34,270 nucleotides of DNA from UBA9732 sp045116915 (lineage in GTDB: Bacteria > Spirochaetota > Spirochaetia > Sphaerochaetales > Sphaerochaetaceae): the NCBI GenBank assembly GCA_045116915.1, contig JBGUMQ010000055.1:1-34270 (forward strand), written 5' to 3'. The position numbers were made by a program, and so were the translations under genes. Shown piece after piece: positions 1 to 6,650 of the stretch. Each line of letters starts with the position of its first letter. The stretch's first letter is position 1. The notes below the pieces were generated by a model. It worked only from the letters and a program-made list of their open reading frames with translations, was not told where the DNA came from and ran no database searches.

Positions 1-170
1 ACCCAGTCCCTGTCGGAGACCACGGTGTCGCCCTGTAGTTCAAGGGTGTATGTCGTATGGCTGTATTGGGGTGAAAGCGGGGAGTCCTGGCCGCACGCGC
101 AAAAGAGCATGCAGAAGAGTGCGCAGAACAATATTGAGAACAATGATGTTCTTGCTGTTCTACCCTTCAT
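1..170 (-). CDS. Putative lipoprotein, 5' part only (cut by left window edge)
   Basis: An open frame begins at the ATG at 170-168 and runs off the left edge after 56 codons. An AGGA ribosome-binding element lies 8 nt upstream. The N-terminus is KGRTART, then a hydrophobic stretch (roughly residues 9-25) unusually rich in cysteine (four Cys between 16 and 26). It ends in a lipobox-like LFCAC followed by GQDSPLSP, so a signal peptidase II lipoprotein is likely. The mature part that is visible (about 30 residues) matches nothing I recognise. It lies 25 nt downstream of the nucleoside phosphorylase gene on the same strand and is probably cotranscribed with it. Function unknown. Confidence 0.6.
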   Translation of the reverse strand, partial: MKGRTARTSLFSILFCALFCMLFCACGQDSPLSPQYSHTTYTLELQGDTVVSDRDW

Positions 171-181
171 GCGGCACGTCC

Positions 182-198
182 TGACGGTTTTCCCGTCA
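182..198 (-). other. Hairpin over the phosphorylase stop codon
   Basis: A perfect 6-bp inverted repeat (TGACGG / CCGTCA, 5-nt loop) includes the TGA stop of the phosphorylase. It sits directly against the AGGA ribosome-binding site of the following lipoprotein. There is no U-tract, so it is not a standard terminator. It could influence translation of the second gene or mRNA stability; this is an inference from position only. Confidence 0.35.
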
Positions 199-1113
199 GA
201 TTTCCCTTATTATGGCGGTGATGAGGTTTTCGAACTGTCCGTGGACCTTGGCGCTTGTCGCCATGATCTCCTCCTGCGAGACCGGCTCGTCCAGAATGCC
301 GGCGGCCATGTTCGTCATGCAGCTGATGCCCAGTACCCTGATCCCGCAATGCGCGGCGGCTATCACCTCCGGGACGGTAGACATACCGACAGCATCCGCG
401 CCGAGCAGATCCGCAAGCCTGACTTCAGCGGGAGTCTCGAAGTTGGGGCCGGCGAAGTACATGTACACGCCCTGCTTGAGATCGATTTCCATTTCCTCAG
501 CCGCTCTGAGCGCAACTCCCTGGAACTCCTTGTCGTACACGGTCTCCATGTCGAAGAACCTTTCTCCGAGCTCATCGGGATTGCTGCCTCTCAGCGGGTT
601 CTCCGGGGCGAGCTTGATGTGGTCGGTCATCATCATGAGCGATCCTGCTTCCCAGTCGGTGTTGACGCATCCCGCGGCATTGGTGACGATGAGTTTGTCG
701 ACGCCAAGGAGTTTCATCACCTGCACGGGGAAGGCCAGCTGCGGCATGTCATAGCCTTCGTAGTAGTGGAAGCGGCCCTGCATGCAGATGACCTTTCTGC
801 CCGCAAGCGTTCCGATGACAAGCCTGCCCTTGTGGCTCGGTGCCGTGGAGACCGGGAAATGCGGGATGTCCTTGTAATCCAGGATTATGGGATCCTCTAT
901 GTTCTCAGCCATGTCTCCGAGCCCCGATCCGAGGATCAGGCCGATTTCCGGCTCGAAGCCGTCCAGCTTGTCCTTGATGTAGTCCGTGGCCTCATAGAGC
1001 CTGGTCATCAGGTCCTTTTCCTGGACCTTTGTCGCGCATGATGCGAGAAGCAGAAGCACGAGTGCCGCTGCGAGAACAATGACTGCTTTCCTCATATTCC
1101 TTTTTGTCTCCAT
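196..1113 (-). CDS. Purine nucleoside phosphorylase with N-terminal lipoprotein signal
   Basis: From residue 36 onward this is a trimeric-type (PNP/MTAP family) purine nucleoside phosphorylase, which cleaves purine nucleosides with phosphate. Visible motifs are GSGLGD (62-67), HKGR (94-97), MQGRFHYYEGY (111-121), TNAAG (144-148), AGPNFETPAE (221-230, with the purine-binding Glu226) and the Asn268 typical of 6-oxopurine enzymes. The 270-residue core equals the usual family length. In front of it, in frame, are 35 residues with basic METKRNMRK, a hydrophobic run and LASC (23-26), a good lipobox. The ATG at 1113 has GGGAG 8 nt upstream. The internal ATG at 1008 also has AAGGA 5 nt upstream, so a cytoplasmic form is possible. 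A surface or periplasmic lipoprotein form would be unusual for this enzyme. Substrate preference is not determinable. Confidence 0.85.
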   Translation of the reverse strand: METKRNMRKAVIVLAAALVLLLLASCATKVQEKDLMTRLYEATDYIKDKLDGFEPEIGLILGSGLGDMAENIEDPIILDYKDIPHFPVSTAPSHKGRLVIGTLAGRKVICMQGRFHYYEGYDMPQLAFPVQVMKLLGVDKLIVTNAAGCVNTDWEAGSLMMMTDHIKLAPENPLRGSNPDELGERFFDMETVYDKEFQGVALRAAEEMEIDLKQGVYMYFAGPNFETPAEVRLADLLGADAVGMSTVPEVIAAAHCGIRVLGISCMTNMAAGILDEPVSQEEIMATSAKVHGQFENLITAIIREI

Positions 1114-1134
1114 GCCATCATCTCCCATCACAAC

Positions 1135-1163
1135 ATTATCGGACAAAAACCGTTGCCGGGCAA
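1135..1163 (-). promoter_or_regulatory. Putative sigma70-type promoter for the phosphorylase gene
   Basis: TTGCCC (1163-1158) and GATAAT (1140-1135) are separated by 17 nt on the minus strand. The predicted transcript start lies about 15 nt before the ATG at 1113. The -35 element overlaps the hairpin of the putative upstream terminator. Confidence 0.4.
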
Positions 1164-1166
1164 TGG
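1145..1166 (-). terminator. Putative rho-independent terminator of the amino-sugar operon
   Basis: On the minus strand, 10 nt after the TAG of the GlmM paralogue, there is an imperfect hairpin (CC-A-TTGCC / GGCAA-C-GG arms between 1166 and 1150, one A-C mismatch) followed by five T residues (1149-1145). The stem is modest, so termination may be partial. Confidence 0.4.
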
Positions 1167-1175
1167 GAAATCGGC

Positions 1176-2525
1176 CTAGGACTGGTAGCCTTGGCCTTTG
1201 ATGACGGATGCGATTTCCTCGGCGCAGGTGCGGCAGAGGGCGGGGTCCTCGGACTCGACCATGATGCGGATGAGGGATTCGGTGTCGCTGTGGCGCATGA
1301 GCACGCGTCCGGATGAACCGAGTGCGGCGGCGACCCTCTCGACGGCAGCAACGACTTGCGGATCGGCGGAGGCCTTCTTCTTGTCGGTGACCTTCAGGCT
1401 GATCTGGACCTGCGGGTAGACGGTGAGCACGGAGGCGAGCTCCGATAGGCTCCTGCCCTCCTCGGCCATGACCTGGAGCATCTTGAGGGCGGTGACGATA
1501 CCGTCTCCGGTGGTGGAATGCTCGGCGAACACCATGTGGCCGCACTGCTCGCCGCCGATGATGCTTCCGCGCTCCACCATGCACTTGCGCACGAGCGGCT
1601 CGCCGACACCGGTGGTGACGTAGTCTATGCCTTCTTTTTCCAGGGCCTTGCCCAGACCCATGTTGGAGATCACGGTCCCCACGACAAGGTTGTTGGAGAG
1701 GCGGCCGCGCTTTTTCAGGTATGTGGCGTAGATGAGGTTGAAATGGTCTCCGTTGACCTCGTTGCCGCTGTCGTCCACCGCCATGCAGCGGTCGGCGTCG
1801 CCGTCCAGCGAGAAACCCGCATCCAGATGGTTCTCCAGCACAAGTGCGCGTATGACATCCAGGTGCGCGGATCCGCATTTTGCATTGATGTTGACACCAT
1901 CGGGGGCGTCGTTGATGTACATCACCTCACAATCCAGGCTGTCGAACACCTTGTGGGCTATCGAAGAGGATGCTCCGTTGGCACAGTCGATTCCTATGCG
2001 GAGCCCTTTCAGGGACACCGTGGGAACGGAGACAAGGTGTCTGATGTAGTCCTCGCGTCCGCTGTTGTAGTCGACGCAGATGCCTATGTTGTCCCTGTCG
2101 GCATACGGGATGCCCTGCATGCCGTTTTCCGCGTAGCCCTGGAACAGGGAGAAGATGCCGTCGCCCATGGGCTCCCCGTCCGGGGAGACGACCTTGATGC
2201 CGTTGTCGTAATAGGGATTGTGGGATGCCGTGATCATCACGCCGCAGTCGAAACCGGCGGCGCGGGTGATGTAGGACACAGATGGCGTCGTGGTGACGTG
2301 CATGAGGTACACGTCGCAACCGGACGCCATGAGGCCCGCGCTGATGGCGGCCTCGAGCATGTCCGACGATTTCCTGGTATCACGGCCTATGACAGCCTTG
2401 ACCTTGTGGTCGCGGCCCAGGCTGATATGGTTGCCCAGAAAACGCCCGAAACCGAAAACCAGATCGGGCGTGAGTGAAAGGTTGGCCTCTCCCCTGAGGC
2501 CGGATACTCCGAAGGTATTGGCCAT
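1176..2525 (-). CDS. Diverged phosphoglucosamine mutase-like protein (GlmM paralogue)
   Basis: A 449-residue alpha-D-phosphohexomutase. The phosphoserine loop TASHNP (Ser101) and the Mg-binding loop DGDADR (241-246) are intact. Three other signatures are altered relative to GlmM. The N-terminal GTDG(I/F)RG reads GVSGLRG. The sugar-binding GEQSGH reads GEQCGH (325-330). The C-terminal phosphate-binding RxSGTEP reads RHSDTES (411-417). The intact catalytic loops suggest a working phosphotransferase, but substrate recognition has probably shifted. The start is the ATG at 2525, 14 nt after the nagB stop; GGGA is the only weak ribosome-binding sequence there. It is the last gene of a four-gene operon that also contains a canonical GlmM, so it is a retained paralogue rather than the sole copy. 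Confidence 0.85.
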   Translation of the reverse strand: MANTFGVSGLRGEANLSLTPDLVFGFGRFLGNHISLGRDHKVKAVIGRDTRKSSDMLEAAISAGLMASGCDVYLMHVTTTPSVSYITRAAGFDCGVMITASHNPYYDNGIKVVSPDGEPMGDGIFSLFQGYAENGMQGIPYADRDNIGICVDYNSGREDYIRHLVSVPTVSLKGLRIGIDCANGASSSIAHKVFDSLDCEVMYINDAPDGVNINAKCGSAHLDVIRALVLENHLDAGFSLDGDADRCMAVDDSGNEVNGDHFNLIYATYLKKRGRLSNNLVVGTVISNMGLGKALEKEGIDYVTTGVGEPLVRKCMVERGSIIGGEQCGHMVFAEHSTTGDGIVTALKMLQVMAEEGRSLSELASVLTVYPQVQISLKVTDKKKASADPQVVAAVERVAAALGSSGRVLMRHSDTESLIRIMVESEDPALCRTCAEEIASVIKGQGYQS

Positions 2526-2539
2526 AAGGTATCCCGGGA

Positions 2540-3328
2540 TCAGATGCGCTCTGCGCTCTCGACGTCCTTGAAATACCTGTAGGTGTCGACCTTGAGCTCT
2601 CCGCAGGCGGCCTCGTCGCATGCGATGATGGCGTTGTTGTGCATCTGGAGCGCGCTGCAGGTCCACATCTGGCTCATTCCGCCCTCGACGGTGTGTGCAA
2701 GGGCCCTTGCCTTGTTGTGTCCGTTGATCAGGACAAGGACGATCTTCGAATCGAAGACGGTGCCGACTCCGACGGAAAGCGCGTACGACGGGACCTTGGA
2801 CGGGTCGTTGCCGAAGAAGCGGGAGTTGACGATCTTGGTGTCGGTCGTGAGAGTCCTGAGCCCTGTCCTGGAACTGAGGGATGTGAACGGCTCGTTGAAC
2901 GCGATGTGTCCGTCGACTCCGATTCCGCCCATGAAGAGGTCGATACCGCCCATCCTGGCGATCTTCTCCTCATAGCGCCTGCACTCGGCCTCGGGATCCT
3001 CGGCCATGCCGTTGAGCATGTTGATGTTCTCCTCGGGGAGGTCTATGTGGTTGAAGAAGTTGTCATGCATGAAATACCAGTAGCTCTGATCGTGCTCGTG
3101 GGGAAGACCAACGTACTCGTCCATGTTGAACGTCACGACGTTCCTGAAGCTGACCTTTCCGGCCTTGTTCAGTTCGATGAGCTTCCTGTACACACCGATC
3201 GGCGACGATCCTGTGGGAAGGCCAAGGACGAAAGGCCTGGGGCCCTTGTGCGCGTTGATCGCGTCGGCGATGAAATTTGCGGCCCAGAGGCTCATGTTCT
3301 CGTAGTTCTCCTGAATGATGACTCTCAT
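2540..3328 (-). CDS. nagB: Glucosamine-6-phosphate deaminase
   Basis: A 262-residue NagB-family enzyme interconverting GlcN-6-P with fructose-6-P and ammonia in the cytoplasm. Seen in the sequence: the phosphate/substrate loop GLPTGSSP (36-43), the catalytic FNMDEYVGL segment with Asp70/Glu71, and GIGVDGHIAFNEP with the ring-opening His141 and Glu146. Length is normal for the family (about 240-266). ATG at 3328 is preceded by GGAGG 6 nt upstream. It lies between two GlmM-type genes with 14-nt gaps on both sides. This position makes it part of amino-sugar supply or recycling. No glmS is seen in the window, so the aminating direction is conceivable here; that is inference. Confidence 0.95.
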   Translation of the reverse strand: MRVIIQENYENMSLWAANFIADAINAHKGPRPFVLGLPTGSSPIGVYRKLIELNKAGKVSFRNVVTFNMDEYVGLPHEHDQSYWYFMHDNFFNHIDLPEENINMLNGMAEDPEAECRRYEEKIARMGGIDLFMGGIGVDGHIAFNEPFTSLSSRTGLRTLTTDTKIVNSRFFGNDPSKVPSYALSVGVGTVFDSKIVLVLINGHNKARALAHTVEGGMSQMWTCSALQMHNNAIIACDEAACGELKVDTYRYFKDVESAERI

Positions 3329-3342
3329 TTTCTTCCTCCGTT

Positions 3343-4728
3343 TCAGACTGCGTGACCCTTTCTGCGGATCACATCGATGACATCCGCGACATGCTTGCTG
3401 CAGATGTCCTGGCTCGATGCCTCTACCATAACACGGATCACAGGCTCTGTGCCACTCTCTCTTACCAGAATCCTTCCGGAAGTCCCCAGGCTTTCGGCTA
3501 CGGCGTTCACCGCGGCCTGGACATCCTCGTCGGAAACCGCCGCGGCCTTGTCCTTCACCCTGATGTTCTCCAGCACCTGGGGATAGACCTTCATGCCGGA
3601 AGCCAGTTCGCTGAGCTTCTTCCTGCGTGCCAGCATGACCTCCAGGACCTTCAGGGCCGTCAGGAGTCCGTCGCCGGTGGAGGCGTACTTGGCGAAGATT
3701 ATGTGTCCGCTCTGCTCGCCGCCGAGTCTGCAGCCGTGCTCGACCATGTAGTCGTGGACGTACTTGTCGCCGACCTTGGTCCTTACGGTCTCGATGCCCT
3801 CATCCTCAAGGGCCTTGAAGAAGCCGAAGTTGGACATCACGGTGGCCACCACGGTGTTGTTCAGGAGCTTGCCCCTCTCCTTCAGGTATTTTCCATAGAT
3901 ATAGAGGATGTGGTCACCGGTCACCAGGTTTCCCTTCTCGTCGACCGCGAGGCAGCGGTCCGCATCGCCGTCGAAGGCGAATCCGACATCAAGGTGCTTG
4001 TCCACGACGAGCTTCCGGAGACCTTCGATATGCGTCGATCCGGCGTTCTCGTTGATGTTGAATCCGTTCGGGTCGGCGTTTATCACATAGGTCTTGGCTC
4101 CCAGGGCATCGAACACCGCCTTGGCGACGCTCCATGTGGTTCCGTTGGCGCAGTCCAGTCCGACGCTCATGCCGCGGAACGAGTACTTGCAAAGCGAGAT
4201 CAGGTAGCCGATGTAGCGGTTCCTGCCGGAAACATAGTCGACCATCTGGCCTATGTCGTGGCGAGTGGCGAACGGGATGTCGTCCCACTTCTGGCCGAAA
4301 CACTCCAGCTTGCCGTCGATGTAGTCCTCGCAGAGGGCCAGGACGGGCTCCTCCATCTTCTCTCCGTACTTGTTGATGACCTTTATGCCGTTGTCGTAGT
4401 ACGGGTTGTGCGATGCGGTTATCATGATGCCGCAGTCGAAGTCGTCCACATGTGCTATGTAGGCCACCGACGGGGTCGTGGTGACATGCATGAGGTACAC
4501 GTCGGCTCCCGATGCCACGATTCCTCCGGCCAGCATGTACTCGAACATGTAGCAGGACCTTCTCGTGTCCTTTCCGATCACGATCCTGGGGCTCTCGGAG
4601 TCACCGCGCTGGGCGCGCAGGCTCTTGAAATACCAGCCCAGGAAGCGTCCGACCTTGTAGGCGTGCTCCGCCGTGAGGGTGACGTTCGACTCACCCCTGA
4701 ATCCGTCCGTACCGAAATAACGTCCCAT
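3343..4728 (-). CDS. glmM: Phosphoglucosamine mutase
   Basis: A 461-residue alpha-D-phosphohexomutase that interconverts GlcN-6-P and GlcN-1-P, a step toward UDP-GlcNAc. The full motif set is present: FGTDGFRG (5-12), phosphoserine loop TASHNP (Ser106), metal loop DGDADR (253-258), sugar loop GEQSGH (337-342) and phosphate loop RESGTEP (423-429). The ATG at 4728 has a strong AGGAGG 6 nt upstream, which settles the start against longer frames. It follows the beta-helix acetyltransferase gene by 14 nt and precedes nagB by 14 nt. This copy, not the downstream paralogue, is the likely true GlmM. Phosphomannomutase/phosphoglucomutase activity is the main alternative within the superfamily. Confidence 0.9.
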   Translation of the reverse strand: MGRYFGTDGFRGESNVTLTAEHAYKVGRFLGWYFKSLRAQRGDSESPRIVIGKDTRRSCYMFEYMLAGGIVASGADVYLMHVTTTPSVAYIAHVDDFDCGIMITASHNPYYDNGIKVINKYGEKMEEPVLALCEDYIDGKLECFGQKWDDIPFATRHDIGQMVDYVSGRNRYIGYLISLCKYSFRGMSVGLDCANGTTWSVAKAVFDALGAKTYVINADPNGFNINENAGSTHIEGLRKLVVDKHLDVGFAFDGDADRCLAVDEKGNLVTGDHILYIYGKYLKERGKLLNNTVVATVMSNFGFFKALEDEGIETVRTKVGDKYVHDYMVEHGCRLGGEQSGHIIFAKYASTGDGLLTALKVLEVMLARRKKLSELASGMKVYPQVLENIRVKDKAAAVSDEDVQAAVNAVAESLGTSGRILVRESGTEPVIRVMVEASSQDICSKHVADVIDVIRRKGHAV

Positions 4729-4742
4729 GGTTTTCCTCCTGC

Positions 4743-5405
4743 CTACCTTTCCTCTCTGGCGGCGATTTCCGTCTTGGCCTTGTAGATGCTGTCCGAGGGA
4801 ATGACTCCCCTGACGCATGAACACGGATAGACCGATGTCCTGCATCCTATCACCGCACCGGGGTTCAGGACGCTGTTGCAGCCGATGTCGGCATAGTCGC
4901 CGAGCATGGCGCCGATCTTCCTCATTCCAGTCTCGATATCCCCTTCCGAGTGGATGTATACATTTTTCTTATCGGACTTGAGGTTGGAGGTTATCGAACC
5001 TGCGCCCATGTGGGCGTGGAATCCGAGTATGCTGTCCCCGACGTAGTTGTAGTGCGGGACCTCGCAGTTGTCGAAGATTATGACGTTCTTCAACTCGACG
5101 GAGTTCCCTATGACGCAGTCGCTTCCGATCAGGGCGCTTCCCCTGACGAACGCGCAATGCCTGACCTCCGTCCCGGGTCCGACTATGCATGGGGCACCGA
5201 GATAGGCCGACGGGAAGACATTGGCGGTCTTGTGCACCCAGACATTCTCGGAAATCTCCGTATACTCCTCGGGATCCAATGATTTCCCGAGCTCGATTAT
5301 CATCTGTTTGATTCCTGGAAGGGCCTGCCACGGATACTCGAATCCGGCAAGGTAACCGCCGGCCAGCGTGTGGTTGAGGCTGAACAATTCTGTAGTCTTG
5401 ATCAT
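4743..5405 (-). CDS. Left-handed beta-helix acyltransferase (GlmU C-terminal-like)
   Basis: A 220-residue protein dominated by hexapeptide repeats from about residue 57 to 205, the left-handed beta-helix of nucleotidyl-sugar acetyltransferases. The segment EVPHYNYVGDS, then GAGSITSN (115-141), parallels the acetyltransferase active site of GlmU, including its catalytic His (here His118). The N-terminal 55 residues are far too short for a uridyltransferase domain, and no GlmU pyrophosphorylase motif is present. It is probably glucosamine-1-phosphate N-acetyltransferase or a close relative, with uridylylation done elsewhere. The start ATG has GGAGAG 9 nt upstream. It is the first gene of the amino-sugar operon and directly precedes glmM, which makes the product of GlmM its plausible substrate. 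Confidence 0.75.
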   Translation of the reverse strand: MIKTTELFSLNHTLAGGYLAGFEYPWQALPGIKQMIIELGKSLDPEEYTEISENVWVHKTANVFPSAYLGAPCIVGPGTEVRHCAFVRGSALIGSDCVIGNSVELKNVIIFDNCEVPHYNYVGDSILGFHAHMGAGSITSNLKSDKKNVYIHSEGDIETGMRKIGAMLGDYADIGCNSVLNPGAVIGCRTSVYPCSCVRGVIPSDSIYKAKTEIAAREER

Positions 5406-5431
5406 TTGATTTCTCTCTCCGAACAGAGCCG

Positions 5432-5460
5432 ATTATCCGGACACTTCAGACTGGTGTCAA
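5432..5460 (-). promoter_or_regulatory. Near-consensus sigma70 promoter of the amino-sugar operon
   Basis: TTGACA (5460-5455), 17-nt spacer, GATAAT (5437-5432) on the minus strand. Transcription would start near 5425, about 20 nt before the acetyltransferase ATG. Confidence 0.75.
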
Positions 5461-5470
5461 CACAACGGGT

Positions 5471-5539
5471 CGGATACTTTACATTTCAATGATCGAATAC
5501 TTTACAAATTCATGTATATAAACTTTACTATAAGGGAAA
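5471..5539 (+). repeat. Three CTTTAC direct repeats at 23-bp period upstream of the ATPase gene
   Basis: CTTTAC occurs at 5477-5482, 5500-5505 and 5523-5528, an exact 23-bp spacing. The first two units agree over most of their length (CGRATACTTTACA, then an AT-rich part ending in ATG), and the third is partial. The block is much more AT-rich than its surroundings and ends at the ATG of the ATPase gene; AGGG lies about 6 nt before that ATG. The repeats could be operator half-sites on nearly one DNA face. TTTACA units may also serve as -35 elements with TACTAT (5526-5531) as a -10. Confidence 0.6.
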
Positions 5540-5540
5540 C

Positions 5541-6650
5541 ATGTTCAGTCCGTCAGCGAAAAAAGCCATCATCTCCATTTCGGGCAGGTTCCCGATCATC
5601 CTCATCACCGGGCCGGCGGGTAGCGGCAAGGCCGCCCTGGCCCGGAATTGCTTCCCCGACAAGAGCTTCATAGACCTGCGCGGCAGCGCCACGCGCGATA
5701 TCGCCTCGGTGTCGCCCAGGACATTCCTGATGGCGTTCCAGAACGGGGCTGTGATACACGAGGCCCACCTTGTCCCGGGGATGCTGGAGGCGGTCAGATA
5801 CCATGTGGACAGGATGGGCGCAGGGCCGGGAAGATTCATCCTCACCAGCACAAGGAGGATCGATGCCGGACCGGAATCGGAGAGCGGCTTCATGGACGGC
5901 CGTCTGGGAGTGATGGAGCTCAGGGGCATGGACATGGCAGACCTGGAGGCCCAGAAGGTCTCCACGTACAATCCGTTCAGGATCATGTTCGACGGACAGC
6001 TTCCGTTGGTTCTGGGCGGAAGACGCAGTACGGCGGAGGTCCTGGACGACATCATGCAGACCCATATCCGCAGATGCATAAACGTTTCCAACCTTCCGGT
6101 CTTCAGACGGTTCCTTGAAGTCTGCGCACGCTACGGGGCACAGCCGTTCTCCATGAACGCCATGGCCAGGGAGGCCGGGATCTCAGCCCCCACGGCAAAG
6201 ACCTGGCTGGCACTTCTCAGACAGTACAATATCCTGGATACGGTCGGTTCATGGTTTTTCTTCACTGACACAGGCATCATGTGCCATCTTCTTGGACTTG
6301 CCACTGCGGAAGAGCTGATCCTGAGCCCGAACAGGGCATCCGTTGCTAGGACGTTCGCACTGAACGAACTTGTCAGGACACGATGCATCAGGATGCTGGA
6401 GCGCAACATGGATACGGCACCCGACGCCGACTTCACCGCAAGGTGGAAGGAGCGCTATTCGATGGTCGTGGACCCGAACATCGAGGTCACGCAGGAGACC
6501 TTGTCCAGGATCGGAAGGATGGAACGGAAGAACGGATCCAGGACGCTTGTCCTGTATCTCGGGGATGTCACGTACAGCATGGGCAGCACGGACTGCATAA
6601 GCTTCAGGGACTGGTCCAAGCTGGCCGCCGGAATCGATTATTTCAGCTGA
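5541..6650 (+). CDS. AAA/DUF4143-type ATPase with degenerate motifs
   Basis: A 369-residue protein with the layout of the AAA_14-DUF4143 family: N-terminal P-loop ATPase, central winged-helix-like region (about 195-265) and a C-terminal nuclease-like fold. The P-loop reads GPAGSGKAA (24-32), so the Thr/Ser that should follow the Lys is Ala. The Walker B position reads VIHEAH (71-76), where the family usually has D-E. The C-terminal E-x-K of the nuclease-like core is also not recognisable (IEVT). Family members are usually 380-430 residues, so the C-terminal part may be shortened. It is read from the iterated promoter region and overlaps the dihydrouridine synthase gene tail-to-tail by 13 nt. 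Function is unknown for most of the family; this copy may have lost ATP hydrolysis. Confidence 0.7.
   Translation: MFSPSAKKAIISISGRFPIILITGPAGSGKAALARNCFPDKSFIDLRGSATRDIASVSPRTFLMAFQNGAVIHEAHLVPGMLEAVRYHVDRMGAGPGRFILTSTRRIDAGPESESGFMDGRLGVMELRGMDMADLEAQKVSTYNPFRIMFDGQLPLVLGGRRSTAEVLDDIMQTHIRRCINVSNLPVFRRFLEVCARYGAQPFSMNAMAREAGISAPTAKTWLALLRQYNILDTVGSWFFFTDTGIMCHLLGLATAEELILSPNRASVARTFALNELVRTRCIRMLERNMDTAPDADFTARWKERYSMVVDPNIEVTQETLSRIGRMERKNGSRTLVLYLGDVTYSMGSTDCISFRDWSKLAAGIDYFS

Noticed and set aside
25..1041. Plus-strand open frame opposite the phosphorylase
   Set aside because: It has no SD sequence or motifs and is fully antisense to a clear PNP.
1114..1878. N-terminal extension of the phosphorylase frame back into the GlmM paralogue
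   Set aside because: The extra residues are an out-of-frame reading of the mutase gene, with Arg/His/Gly-rich nonsense. The SD-supported start is at 1113.
3352..4785. Long plus-strand open frame (477 codons) opposite glmM
   Set aside because: It is antisense to a gene with complete GlmM motifs, has no family motif of its own and no ribosome-binding site. It results from codon bias on the other strand.
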